Positions 29,943-38,626 of a DNA stretch of 64,000 nucleotides are shown one piece after another (position 1 is the first letter of the stretch; each line of letters begins with the position of its first letter). The notes under the pieces were generated by a model. That model saw nothing but the letters and a program-made list of their open reading frames with translations, made no database searches and was not told the DNA's origin. This DNA is from Tardiphaga robiniae. GTDB taxonomy: Bacteria; Pseudomonadota; Alphaproteobacteria; Rhizobiales; Xanthobacteraceae. The DNA is taken from assembly GCF_001618955.1 (NCBI RefSeq), contig NZ_LVYV01000053.1:248001-312000 (forward strand). Reading direction: 5' to 3'. The position numbers and the translations under genes were made by a program.

Positions 29943-31271
29943 ATGATGTCAAATTCTGCAGTGTCCAACTCAAGCCGCACTGATCCCTTCCGCGATATCC
30001 GGCGAACTGCATATGCGGGGCTGGCTCTACTCGCCGTGGCGATCTCCACCGCTGGCGTCTGGGCGGCAACCGCGCCACTCGCGAGCGCGGTGATAGCCCC
30101 GGCACAGATCGTGGTCGATAGCAACGTGCGCAGGATTCAGCATCCGACCGGCGGGGTGGTCGCTGAAATTCTCGTCAACGACGGGGACCGCGTGCGCGCC
30201 GGCGACGTTCTGGTCCGGCTTGACGAGACCATGACGCGCGCCAACCTGGCGCTGATCGAAAACCAGCTCAACCAGTTCTGGACCCGCCGGGCGCGGTTGC
30301 GCGCGGAACAGGAAGGTCGCGACGCCTTCGTCATCCCGGGCGAGCTTGCAGATCGAACGGAAACGCCTGCGATCGCCGATATTATCGCCGGTGAGACAAG
30401 CTTGTTGCTCCGACGACGCGAAGCCCTCAGCGGCCAGCAGTCGCAACTGCGCGAACGCACTGGCCAGATTGGCGAGGAGATCCACGGCCTCGCTGCCCAG
30501 ATCGAATCCAAGCGCGAGCAGATCCGACTGATCAAGCGCGAGCTCGAAGGCGTCCGTCAATTGTTTGAGAAGAACCTCATTCCCTACACTCGGTTGACCA
30601 CACTCGAACGCGAAGCCGCACGACTGATCGGCGAGGAAGGACAGCTCATCGCCGAAACGGCCCGCGCAAAAGGCCGCATCACCGAGACGGAACTGCAAAC
30701 GCTTCAGGTCGTTCAGGATCAACGACGCGAGATCGCGACCGACCTGCGCGAGGTGGAGATCAAGATCGCGGATCTCTCCGAGCGTCGCGTGGCAGCGGTT
30801 GACCAGCTCGCACGCGTCGTGTTGCGGGCGCCACAGGACGGAATGGTTCATCAGAAAGCGATTCATACGGTGGGCGGCGTCATTACCGCAGGCGAACAAT
30901 TGATGCTGATCGTTCCGGAGAGAGATTCCCTCGTGGTCGAGGCACGGGTCGATCCGCAGATGATTGACCGTCTCCGACTGGGTCAGTCAGCGAAACTGCG
31001 TTTCACCGCCTTCGATTCCGCGATCACGCCAGACCTCACGGGGATGCTCACACGCATCGCGGCAGATCTCACAAAAGACCAGCAGTCCGGAGTGTCCTAT
31101 TATGTTGCACGCATCACCCTCGCCGAGGGAGAACTCACCAAGCTCGACGGCAAGGCACTCGTGCCCGGCATGCCGGTCGAAGCCTATATCCAGAATGGCT
31201 CACGCACCGCCTTCGCCTATCTCCGCAAACCGATCGAGGACCAACTGGCTCGCTCGTTTCGCCACAACTGA
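29943..31271 (+). CDS. HlyD-family membrane-fusion protein (PrtE type)
   Basis: A 442-residue adaptor. One N-terminal transmembrane helix (AYAGLALLAVAISTAGVWAA, residues about 19-38), a biotinyl-lipoyl-like half (VVAEILVNDGDRVRAGDVLVRLD), long coiled coils (about 75-290, rich in Q/E/R heptads), the second lipoyl half (VLRAPQDGMVHQ) and a beta-barrel C-terminus. It bridges the inner-membrane ABC exporter to an outer-membrane channel. Start ATG 29943 directly follows the ABC gene; a second ATG lies one codon later. Confidence 0.92.
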   Translation: MMSNSAVSNSSRTDPFRDIRRTAYAGLALLAVAISTAGVWAATAPLASAVIAPAQIVVDSNVRRIQHPTGGVVAEILVNDGDRVRAGDVLVRLDETMTRANLALIENQLNQFWTRRARLRAEQEGRDAFVIPGELADRTETPAIADIIAGETSLLLRRREALSGQQSQLRERTGQIGEEIHGLAAQIESKREQIRLIKRELEGVRQLFEKNLIPYTRLTTLEREAARLIGEEGQLIAETARAKGRITETELQTLQVVQDQRREIATDLREVEIKIADLSERRVAAVDQLARVVLRAPQDGMVHQKAIHTVGGVITAGEQLMLIVPERDSLVVEARVDPQMIDRLRLGQSAKLRFTAFDSAITPDLTGMLTRIAADLTKDQQSGVSYYVARITLAEGELTKLDGKALVPGMPVEAYIQNGSRTAFAYLRKPIEDQLARSFRHN

Positions 31272-31366
31272 ATCGAGCCGCACCGGCCTCAACTAGATAG
31301 AGATGTATGGGATTGAGATGGTGCAAACAAAGGCTCGACGCGCTAGCGCGTAACGTCGCACGGATT

Positions 31367-31588
31367 TCAGTTGACCGAGACCGATCGTCGGCCACGGGAG
31401 CCGCGCCAGCTTGCTGGCGCATAGGGCAGCGCCGTGTATGACGATGAGCGCCTTACCACTGCGGCGCCACGCGACACGCGGTCCTTCGGCGCAAACATCC
31501 ATCCGATCAGGCCAAGCGTCGTTTTGCACGCCGTCGCGGGCGTCGACGCTGCCATCGATGTCGCCTTCAGTCCAAATTGTCTAGGCAT
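31367..31588 (-). CDS. Small hypothetical protein
   Basis: A 73-residue basic ORF with GGAGG 6 bases before ATG 31588. It begins PRQFGLKATSMAAS and has one short hydrophobic stretch (TTLGLIGWMFA); the C-terminus is Arg/Ser rich. No family recognised. The ribosome site is the main support; codon content could also fit a decayed fragment. Confidence 0.4.
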   Translation of the reverse strand: MPRQFGLKATSMAASTPATACKTTLGLIGWMFAPKDRVSRGAAVVRRSSSYTALPYAPASWRGSRGRRSVSVN

Positions 31589-31703
31589 TCAAACCTCCAT
31601 CCCGGAATTCTGATTACGCCAAAAGGGCGTTCCGAATCCCAGCCGAGATTGAATTTATACACCGCGAATCTTGTGGCGCACTTGCGCTGCATCAAGTCAC
31701 CAA

Positions 31704-31883
31704 TCAGTGCAGAACGGCGTGCACCATGTGCTCATCGAACGGACGTGCGGCCATCTGCGCGCGCAACTCGGCCAGCTCGGTCTCGAGCTGCTGGTTAACG
31801 AGGATGAGTGCTGCCACGGTACCGCGAGTGTCGCCGTGGCAGGCGGCAATGAGATCGTCGACTTCTGCGTCCAGCTTGGTCAT
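31704..31883 (-). CDS. Small helical protein, unknown function
   Basis: A 59-residue ORF with AGGAG 9 bases before ATG 31883. It starts MTKLDAEVDDLIAACHGD, and its middle (LVNQQLETELAELRAQMA) is strongly amphipathic, predicting a helix or short coiled coil. Acidic N-terminus and Ala/Glu/Leu-rich composition look like a genuine soluble small protein. No function can be named. The intervening sequence 31589-31703 and the upstream side show nothing else. Confidence 0.6.
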   Translation of the reverse strand: MTKLDAEVDDLIAACHGDTRGTVAALILVNQQLETELAELRAQMAARPFDEHMVHAVLH

Positions 31884-32183
31884 TGAAAAAATCTCCTGCC
31901 ACGCTTTCGGTTGCCCTCAATAATCGGCTAAGCGTTGCATCAATATTAAACGATACCGGAGTCATCGGCTTCATCCTGACCGTGCATGATTACCGGTTAA
32001 AGGTGCCTTTCCGGACTCACAGAATCCACAGGCGACTTTCTGCGATCGGCCGGGACCGCCCGCCGCAATCGCTCCGGTGCAACCGCCCGTTGATCGCAAA
32101 ATCACCGGTTTCTGATTAGTCATGGGCCGCAAAGGCGGTTACCGCCGCCAGACGGATCACGACGCGAATTCAAGGACATCCCA
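31884..32183. other. Intergenic stretch before aldehyde dehydrogenase gene
   Basis: 300 bases with no gene. It is AT-richer at 31930-32010 and contains a short dyad GGCGGT-T-ACCGCC at 32134-32146, close to the start of the following gene. Promoters for the small minus-strand ORF and the plus-strand dehydrogenase must lie here. Confidence 0.4.
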
Positions 32184-33686
32184 ATGATGAACGACGGTCG
32201 CCCGTTCGGGCTCTACATCGATGGTCGCTTCCAGCCAGCCTCCACCGGCCGCACCATCAGGATTGAGAACCCGAAGGACCGGAGCCATCTGGCCGATGTC
32301 GCCGAGGGTGACGAGACAGATATAGACCTCGCCATCGACGCCGCGGAGCGCGCCGGCAAGATCTGGGCGGCGACGCCCGGCGCCGTGCGCGGCGACATCA
32401 TGCACCGGGCCGGTGAATTGCTGGCCAAGGAGCTCCCGGACCTGGTTACCATCGAAGTCGACCAGATCGGCCGTGCCCGCCGTGAAATGACGGCGCAGCT
32501 CGGCCGCCTGCCGGAATGGTTTCGCTATTTCGGCGCAGTAGCCCGCACCCATGAGGACACCGTGCCGCCGTTCGGCGGCAAATTCCTGAACTATACCCGC
32601 CGCGTGCCGCTCGGCGTGGTCGGCCATGTCACGCCGTGGAATCATCCACTCCTGATCCTCACCAAGAAGATCGCGCCATCGATGGCCGCGGGTAACACCA
32701 TGGTGGTGAAGCCCAGCGAACTGGCGCCGATCACGCCGCTGCTGCTCGGCGATATCTTCAAGGAAGCCGGCGTGCCCGACGGCGTCTATAATGTCGTACC
32801 CGGTTATGGCGCGACCGCCGGCAAGGCTCTGACCTCCAGCAAGCGCATCAAGAAGATCGACCTCACCGGCGGCACCGAGACCGGCAAGATGGTCGCGTCC
32901 ATCGCGGGCGCGAACCTCACCAAGGTCGCGGCAGAGCTCGGCGGCAAGGCTGCCGTGATCATGTTCGACGATACGCCGATCGAGCGCGGCGTTGCGGCGG
33001 CGCTGTTCGCCTCCTTCATCGCCACCGGCCAGACCTGCGTGCAGGGCGCGCGCCTTCTCGTGCAGCGTTCGGTGCATGATGCAGTCGTGGCCGAATTGGT
33101 CCGCCGCACCAACATGATCCGCATCGGCAATCCGCAGGACATGGCGACGCAGATGGGCCCGCTCGTCTCGGCCAGGCAACGCGAGCTGACCGAACGCTAC
33201 GTCAAGATCGGCCTCGAAGAAGGCGCGACACTTGCCGCCGGCGGCAAGCGCCCGAACGGCAAGCTGTTCGAGAACGGCTATTATCACCAGCCGACCATCT
33301 TCACGAATGTAACCGGCAGCATGCGCATTGCGCAGGAAGAGATCTTCGGACCAGTCGTCGTTGTGATCCCGTTCGACACCGAAGAAGAAGCCATCGCCCT
33401 GTCCAACGGCACCGAATTTGGTCTGGCCACCTCGATCTGGACCCGCGATGTCACTCGCGCCCATCGCGTCGCGCATCGGCTCGAGAGCGGCATCGTCTGG
33501 ATCAACGACCACCACCGCATCGATCCGTGCTCGCCCTGGGGCGGCTTCAAGATGAGCGGCATCGGTCGCGAGAACGGGCTGATAGCCTATGAGGAATATA
33601 CCCAGATCCAGAACGTGATCGTCAATCTCTCGGACGAGCCGTTCGATTGGTATGCGGACGATGGTCAGGAGAAGCGGTATAGCTGA
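32184..33686 (+). CDS. Aldehyde dehydrogenase, NAD(P)-dependent
   Basis: A 500-residue ALDH-superfamily enzyme. Catalytic Cys285 (GQTCVQG) and general-base Glu251 (AELGGK) are present with the normal 34-residue spacing, and the NAD site includes TPWNHPLL and the TGGTETG turn. It oxidises an aldehyde to the acid in the cytosol. AAGGA lies 8 bases before the double ATG. It is followed by a repeat pair, so it is probably a single-gene transcript. Compared with its two paralogues at 37045 and 39492 it is more diverged (AELGGKAA instead of LELGGKS), so its substrate is likely different. Confidence 0.9.
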   Translation: MMNDGRPFGLYIDGRFQPASTGRTIRIENPKDRSHLADVAEGDETDIDLAIDAAERAGKIWAATPGAVRGDIMHRAGELLAKELPDLVTIEVDQIGRARREMTAQLGRLPEWFRYFGAVARTHEDTVPPFGGKFLNYTRRVPLGVVGHVTPWNHPLLILTKKIAPSMAAGNTMVVKPSELAPITPLLLGDIFKEAGVPDGVYNVVPGYGATAGKALTSSKRIKKIDLTGGTETGKMVASIAGANLTKVAAELGGKAAVIMFDDTPIERGVAAALFASFIATGQTCVQGARLLVQRSVHDAVVAELVRRTNMIRIGNPQDMATQMGPLVSARQRELTERYVKIGLEEGATLAAGGKRPNGKLFENGYYHQPTIFTNVTGSMRIAQEEIFGPVVVVIPFDTEEEAIALSNGTEFGLATSIWTRDVTRAHRVAHRLESGIVWINDHHRIDPCSPWGGFKMSGIGRENGLIAYEEYTQIQNVIVNLSDEPFDWYADDGQEKRYS

Positions 33687-33717
33687 GCGATGCCCACGCA
33701 GCTTCGACACACACAAA

Positions 33718-33834
33718 TGTCGTCACCCGGCTTGACCGGGTGACCCAGTACACACTGCCATCAACAGGGACACGACGGCGTACACGACCGGCGCCATCGT
33801 TTACTGGATCGCCCGGTCAAGCCGGGCGATGACA
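33718..33834. repeat. Inverted pair of REP-like palindromic elements
   Basis: Two 33-base elements at 33718-33750 and 33802-33834 lie head-to-head; the second matches the reverse complement of the first at 29 of 33 positions. Each is itself palindromic around CCCGG-TCAAG-CCGGG (or its complement) and ends in TACTGG and a GACGACA/GATGACA edge. This has the look of the dispersed intergenic repeats of Bradyrhizobium and relatives. It sits between convergent genes and may fold into a stem of over 100 bases. Confidence 0.75.
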
Positions 33835-33866
33835 GCCCGTGTGAGTGGCGACGACGATACGCTGGT

Positions 33867-34847
33867 CTAACCGAACCCCGCCACCGCATGCGGCACATAG
33901 GGCGCTTCGAGCGCCGCGATCTCTTCGCTTGTCAGCTTGAGCGACAGCGCGGCCACCGCATCCGTCAGATGCACCGGCTTCGACGCACCGATGATCGGCG
34001 ATGTGATGCCCTTCTTCTGCAGCAGCCAGGCCATCGCCACCTGTGCCTGCGGCACGCCACGAGCTCTGGCGGTGGCTGCGACCTGTTCGACGATCGTGCG
34101 ATCGGACTCCTCGGACTGCACATAGAGCGTCTTGCCGAATTCATCGGTCTTTTGACGCTCGCTGGTCTGGTCCCAGGCCCGCGTCAGGCGCCCGCGCGCC
34201 AGCGGGCTCCACGGCATGACGGCGATCTTCTGGTCGACGCAGAGCGGCAGCATCTCGCGCTCTTCCTCGCGGTTCAGCAGATTGACATGGTTCTGCATGC
34301 TGACGAACTCAGTCCAGCCATTCAGGCGCGACGTATACAGCGCCTTGGAGAACTGCCACGCATACATGCTGGACGCGCCGATATAGCGGACCTTTCCGGC
34401 TTTCACGACGTCATGCAGCGCTTCCAGCGTCTCCTCGATGGGCGTGGTCTTGTCGAGACGGTGGATCTGATAGAGATCGATATAGTCGGTGCCGAGGCGG
34501 CGCAGGCTGTGATCGACCTCGGTCATGATCGCCTTCCGCGACAGGCCCATACCGTTCGGGCCCCTGCGCATGCGGTTATAGACCTTGGTCGCCAGCACCA
34601 CGTCGTCGCGCCTTGTAAAATCCTTCAGCGCGCGGCCGACGATTTCTTCCGACGTGCCATCCGAATAGACATTCGCAGTGTCGAAGAAATTGATGCCGAG
34701 CTCGATAGCCTGCTTGATCAGCGGCCGACTCTTCTCCTCGTCCAGCGTCCACGCATGTGCGCCGCGATCGGAGATGCCATAGGTCATGCAACCCAGACAC
34801 AGACGCGAAACATCCAGACCGGTATTTCCGAATTTGACGTAGTCCAC
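33867..34847 (-). CDS. Aldo/keto reductase
   Basis: A 326-residue TIM-barrel reductase. Cues: GNTGLDVSRLCLGCM start, FDTANVYSDG with catalytic Asp and Tyr, ATKVYN with catalytic Lys, LYQIHRLD with the catalytic His, and a C-terminal NADPH-binding loop (PIIGASKPVHL). The start is a GTG at 34847 preceded by GGGAGA, because no ATG lies close to the conserved VKFGNTG. It is 32 bases after an SDR gene, in an operon with it and the ModE-like regulator. Confidence 0.85.
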   Translation of the reverse strand: MDYVKFGNTGLDVSRLCLGCMTYGISDRGAHAWTLDEEKSRPLIKQAIELGINFFDTANVYSDGTSEEIVGRALKDFTRRDDVVLATKVYNRMRRGPNGMGLSRKAIMTEVDHSLRRLGTDYIDLYQIHRLDKTTPIEETLEALHDVVKAGKVRYIGASSMYAWQFSKALYTSRLNGWTEFVSMQNHVNLLNREEEREMLPLCVDQKIAVMPWSPLARGRLTRAWDQTSERQKTDEFGKTLYVQSEESDRTIVEQVAATARARGVPQAQVAMAWLLQKKGITSPIIGASKPVHLTDAVAALSLKLTSEEIAALEAPYVPHAVAGFG

Positions 34848-34879
34848 GGCGTTTCTCCCTTGTTGTTCTATTCGATTTT

Positions 34880-35731
34880 CTATTTGTGTTTGACGAATTC
34901 TGCGAAGGCCTCGGCATAATCGGGATGCCAGCGCGACAGCGCCGGCCTGTTCTCGACGACATCGCCGATCGCCCACAACATGCGGCGTTCATCGAGCGCG
35001 CGCGGCACGTCGTTGTCCGGGCACAGGATATAAAAGTCGCCGGCTTCGAGTCGTTGCATCATGAAGTCTACCGTCTGCTCGGCTGTCCACGCCGCATCCG
35101 GCTTCTCGCTGCGCCCGCCTGCTGCCAGTGGCGTGAAGACGAAGCCCGGGATCAGCAGATGCGCGGAGATCTGACAGTCCTCGGTATTGCGCAGCTCATG
35201 GGCCAGCGCTTCCGTGTAGGCTTTCACGCCAGCCTTGGAGACATTGTAGGCGGGATTGCCGGGCGGTGTGGTGATGCCCTGTTTGGAGCCGGTATTGATG
35301 ATCAGGCCCGGACGCTTGCGCGCGATCATGTTCGCAGCGAAGGCCTGACAGCCATTGACGATGCCCCACAGATTGACCCCGAGCAGCCGCTCCCAATTCT
35401 CACGCGGCCCGAGCGCCGAGGTCGGCACCTGAATGCCGGCATTGTTCACCAGCACATCGCAGCCACCGAAGCGGGCCTGCACGTCGGCCGCGAGTCTGGT
35501 CATCGCGGCGACGTCACTGACATCGACAGCGGCCGTCATCACATCGTCACGTCCGCCGCGCGCCACACCGGCGATCTTGCCAGCCGCCTCAGCCAGACGA
35601 TCCTCGCCAAGATCCACGATGCAGATGCGCATTCCCAAGCGCGCAAACGCCGTCGCTGCGGCCAAGCCGATGCCTGACGCACCTCCAGTAACGACGGCAA
35701 CAGAGCCTGCGGACAGAGCGGGATGGGACAT
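34880..35731 (-). CDS. Short-chain dehydrogenase/reductase
   Basis: A 283-residue SDR with TGGASGIG nucleotide loop, NNAG, Ser in INTGSKQG and the YNVSK catalytic pair. The C-terminal 60 residues (from about MMQRLEAGDFYILCPDN) are longer than in minimal SDRs and fit a group of about 280 residues that act on larger substrates. GGAGAA lies before ATG 35731. Its neighbours are an aldo/keto reductase and a ModE-like regulator on the same strand. Confidence 0.85.
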   Translation of the reverse strand: MSHPALSAGSVAVVTGGASGIGLAAATAFARLGMRICIVDLGEDRLAEAAGKIAGVARGGRDDVMTAAVDVSDVAAMTRLAADVQARFGGCDVLVNNAGIQVPTSALGPRENWERLLGVNLWGIVNGCQAFAANMIARKRPGLIINTGSKQGITTPPGNPAYNVSKAGVKAYTEALAHELRNTEDCQISAHLLIPGFVFTPLAAGGRSEKPDAAWTAEQTVDFMMQRLEAGDFYILCPDNDVPRALDERRMLWAIGDVVENRPALSRWHPDYAEAFAEFVKHK

Positions 35732-35838
35732 GGTGTTCTCCAGAACTGGGAGGTTTGCGCAAATGCGTATAGCATCAACGCGCGCCTTGGCATCTCACAA
35801 CAGCGCTAACGCATGGACCGGCGTCCGTTCGCGCATGG

Positions 35839-36915
35839 CTATGACTTCTTCCCGTGAAACACCTCGTTCACGGTCTTGATCGCGCCGGTGTCCGACGCGG
35901 CATAGCCGGGCAGCTTGACCAGCACGTCATGAAACTCTGCGCTGCGCAGCAATGCGAGGATATGCTTCATCGGCTCCTGGTCGAGCAGCGTCTCGCGGCA
36001 AACGAAATAGTAGTCTTCGGTCAGCAGCCGTACGAAATCCAGCCCGAATTGCCGCGCCGCAGCCTCGACGCCGAAGGCGACGTCGGCCATGTCGCTGGCG
36101 ACATAGGCGGCGACGGCCGCATGGGTGAACTCCACCTGCTGATAACCGTTGATCTGCTCGGGATCGATCTTGTGTTGACGAAGCAGCTGATCGAACAGCA
36201 ACCCCGTGCCGGAATCCTGATCGCGATTGACGAAGCGGATCGCGGGATTGATCAGCGCTTCCATCGATGTGATGCGCAGCGGATTGCCGGGCTTCACCAT
36301 CAGGCCCATTTCGCGGGTCGCGAAACCGACGACGCGATGGACGCGGTTGTCGACCCACTCCTTGCAGGCATTGACGCTGCGCTTGCGCAATTCGCCGCGC
36401 GGCAGATGCACGCCGGCGAGATCGCAGGTGTTATGCGCCAGCGACACCAGCGAGGTCTGGTTGCTGACATAGCGCAGATCGATACCCGTGCCCGCCGTGG
36501 TGTTCAGCATCTCGCGCAATTTTGACACGGCAAAACCGTGACTGGCATGAACGCGGATGACCGCAGGATGATTGGGCAGCAGCTCCTTGAGTTCGGTCGC
36601 CAGTTCCTGCGCCAGATTGTCGAGCTGCGGTCCGAGCCGCGCTTCCAGCCGTTCGCCGGCCCAGACCAGTTTCTCGCCAAATGCCGTCAGCTTGGTGCCC
36701 TTGCCCTTGCTCCGCTCGACCACCGGCACGCCGAAGAAGGCCGACCAGTCATTCACCAGGCTCCACGCATGGCGGTAGGACAGCTGGTTGCGGCTGGCCG
36801 CGAGCGTCAGCTTGCCGGTCTCGTTGATGTCCTTGAGAAAGCCGAGCATCACCGATGTCGGCTGGCGCGAGCCCGGCTTGCGGAATCGCCAGATGGTTTC
36901 GATATCGATGCGCAT
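35839..36915 (-). CDS. ModE-like HTH regulator fused to periplasmic-binding-protein-like domain
   Basis: A 358-residue regulator. Residues 20-90 match the ModE N-terminal winged HTH (FLKDINETGKLTLAASRNQ, then LSYRHAWSLVNDW, VVERSKGKGTKLTAFG). In ModE this domain is followed by two molbindin (TOBE) domains; here residues about 110-350 instead form a PBP-like domain of the type bound to LysR or ModABC proteins (HASHGFAVSKLREML, VNRDQDSGTG). It thus probably senses an oxyanion or small ligand by a different fold. It is divergent from the aldehyde dehydrogenase at 37045, with a short imperfect dyad between them. A near-consensus Mo-box lies 1.6 kb away at 38569. Confidence 0.85.
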   Translation of the reverse strand: MRIDIETIWRFRKPGSRQPTSVMLGFLKDINETGKLTLAASRNQLSYRHAWSLVNDWSAFFGVPVVERSKGKGTKLTAFGEKLVWAGERLEARLGPQLDNLAQELATELKELLPNHPAVIRVHASHGFAVSKLREMLNTTAGTGIDLRYVSNQTSLVSLAHNTCDLAGVHLPRGELRKRSVNACKEWVDNRVHRVVGFATREMGLMVKPGNPLRITSMEALINPAIRFVNRDQDSGTGLLFDQLLRQHKIDPEQINGYQQVEFTHAAVAAYVASDMADVAFGVEAAARQFGLDFVRLLTEDYYFVCRETLLDQEPMKHILALLRSAEFHDVLVKLPGYAASDTGAIKTVNEVFHGKKS

Positions 36916-36935
36916 CGTGCTTCCTATCGCCCTGC

Positions 36936-36961
36936 CACCTATGTTCGCGATTGCATATGTG
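36936..36961. promoter_or_regulatory. Imperfect dyad between ModE-like gene and aldehyde dehydrogenase gene
   Basis: Arms CACCTATG and CATATGTG (one mismatch) with a 10-base spacer containing TCGCGA. It lies 21 bases upstream of the regulator start, in the divergent gap, so it may be an autoregulatory site. It does not match a Mo-box well. Confidence 0.35.
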
Positions 36962-37044
36962 CCGCCGCGCCGTGACTCACGTTCTCATATTTACTGTCGA
37001 TGCCCCTCCTGATCCGATCGTCGAAACATCGGGAGGTATACACT

Positions 37045-38529
37045 ATGCCAGAGATCTCACATGCTGATCTTGCCATTTCTGCATCGTCGAAACTGACGCG
37101 CAAACGTCTCCTCATCGACGGCCAGCAGGTCGAGCCGTTGTCCGGCCGATATTTCGATGTCCTCAATCCCGCGACGGGCGAGATCATCGCCGTCGTCGCC
37201 GAAGCCGATGCCAGCGACATCGACCGTGCCGTCCGCGCCGCACGCAGGGCGCTCGAAGGCCCGTGGGGCCGCATGCGCGCGGCCGATCGCGGCCTCGTGC
37301 TGCAGCGCTTCGCACAACTGCTGGAAGATCACGCGCAGGAACTGATCGCGCTGGAAAGTCTCGATACCGGCAAGCCGCTCGCCGCCGTGCAGCGCCAGGA
37401 CCTGCCTGCCGCCATCGACACGCTGCGCTACTATGCGGGCTGGGCCGACAAGATCAACGGACAGGTGATCCCGGCGCGCCATGACGCGCTGACCTATACG
37501 GTGCGCGAACCGATCGGCGTCGTCGGCGCCATCGTGCCGTGGAATTTCCCGCTGATGATCGGGATGTGGAAGATCGCGCCGGCCCTGGCCTGCGGCTGCA
37601 CCATCGTGCTGAAGCCGGCCGAGATCACGCCGCTGTCCGCGCTGCGGATCGGCGAATTGGCACTCGAAGCCGGTCTGCCTCCGGGGACGCTCAATATCGT
37701 GCCGGGATTTGGCAAGACTGCCGGCCGCGCCATGGTCGATCATCCCGATATCGACAAAATCACCTTCACGGGATCGCCGACCGTCGGCCGCGAAATTCTC
37801 GCTGGCGCCGCCGGCAATCTGAAGCGCGTCACGCTCGAACTCGGGGGCAAATCGGCCAATGTGATCTTCGACGACGCCGATCTGGATTCCGCCACCAAGG
37901 CCGCCGCCTCCGGCATCTTCTTCAATTCCGGCCAGGTCTGCTCGGCCGGTTCGCGCATTCTCGCGCATGCGTCCGTCTATGACGAGGTCGTGGAGCGCAT
38001 GACGGCCCGTGCCAAGGCAATCCGCGTCGGCGATCCCACGCAGTCCGGTACGACAATGGGACCGATCGTCTCCGAATTGCAGATGAAGCGTGTGCTGGAC
38101 TATGTCGATATCGGCACCAAGGAAGGCGCAACCGTGACGACCGGCGGCACACGCATCGGTGATCGCGGCTATTTCGTCGCGCCCACGGTGTTCGCCAATG
38201 TCGAACACGAAATGCGCATCTCGCAGGAAGAGATCTTCGGCCCGGTCGTCAGCATCGTCAGGTTCTTCGATGAGGCCGATGCCATCAGCAAGGCCAATGG
38301 CACCAAATACAGCCTCGCCGCCGGTGTCTGGAGCTCGGATATCGGCCGCGTGCAGCGCTTCGCCAAACAGGTGAAGGCCGGTACGGTCTGGATCAACACT
38401 TATGGCTATACGGATGTCCGGCTCCCCTGGGGCGGCTCGCGCGATTCCGGCTTCGGTCGCGAGCATGGCGATGCGGCGCTCGAGAACTTTACCGAGCCGA
38501 AGGCCGTCTGGATGAATCTCAACGTCTGA
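37045..38529 (+). CDS. Aldehyde dehydrogenase
   Basis: A 494-residue ALDH with Glu265 (LELGGKS) and Cys299 (GQVCSAG), NAD loop FTGSPTVG, and EEIFGPV. This closely follows the class of broad aldehyde dehydrogenases (betaine or phenylacetaldehyde-type scaffold). GGGAGG precedes ATG 37045 by 8 bases, a stronger site than for the upstream ATG at 37000. It is divergent from the ModE-like regulator, which may control it. Confidence 0.9.
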   Translation: MPEISHADLAISASSKLTRKRLLIDGQQVEPLSGRYFDVLNPATGEIIAVVAEADASDIDRAVRAARRALEGPWGRMRAADRGLVLQRFAQLLEDHAQELIALESLDTGKPLAAVQRQDLPAAIDTLRYYAGWADKINGQVIPARHDALTYTVREPIGVVGAIVPWNFPLMIGMWKIAPALACGCTIVLKPAEITPLSALRIGELALEAGLPPGTLNIVPGFGKTAGRAMVDHPDIDKITFTGSPTVGREILAGAAGNLKRVTLELGGKSANVIFDDADLDSATKAAASGIFFNSGQVCSAGSRILAHASVYDEVVERMTARAKAIRVGDPTQSGTTMGPIVSELQMKRVLDYVDIGTKEGATVTTGGTRIGDRGYFVAPTVFANVEHEMRISQEEIFGPVVSIVRFFDEADAISKANGTKYSLAAGVWSSDIGRVQRFAKQVKAGTVWINTYGYTDVRLPWGGSRDSGFGREHGDAALENFTEPKAVWMNLNV

Positions 38530-38568
38530 GGCAACCAGCGCATCCGTGCGTCGCACAATCGGCTGTTG

Positions 38569-38596
38569 ATCGTTATATTCTTATGGATATAACGAT
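38569..38596. promoter_or_regulatory. Near-consensus Mo-box (ModE-type site)
   Basis: Arms ATCGTTATAT and ATATAACGAT are perfect inverted repeats with an 8-base spacer (TCTTATGG). The published ModE consensus, as I recall it, is ATCGCTATATA-N6-TATATAACGAT; the site deviates only at the two inner positions and one variable arm base. It lies 31 bases before the glutamine-amidotransferase-like gene. Confidence 0.7.
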
Positions 38597-38626
38597 TGCC
38601 GGTCAATTGCGTGTGAGCCCCTCTTC

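Noticed and set aside
32157-33716. Minus-strand frame of 519 codons opposite the aldehyde dehydrogenase
   Set aside because: The plus strand encodes a complete ALDH with catalytic Cys and Glu; the minus frame is Gly/His/Arg-rich low-complexity sequence.
33687-33866. Insertion sequence or transposon end
   Set aside because: The inverted elements are intergenic palindromes with no transposase, target duplication or ORF nearby.
37057-38556. Minus-strand frame of 499 codons opposite the second aldehyde dehydrogenase
   Set aside because: High-GC third-position shadow with no recognisable motif and no RBS.
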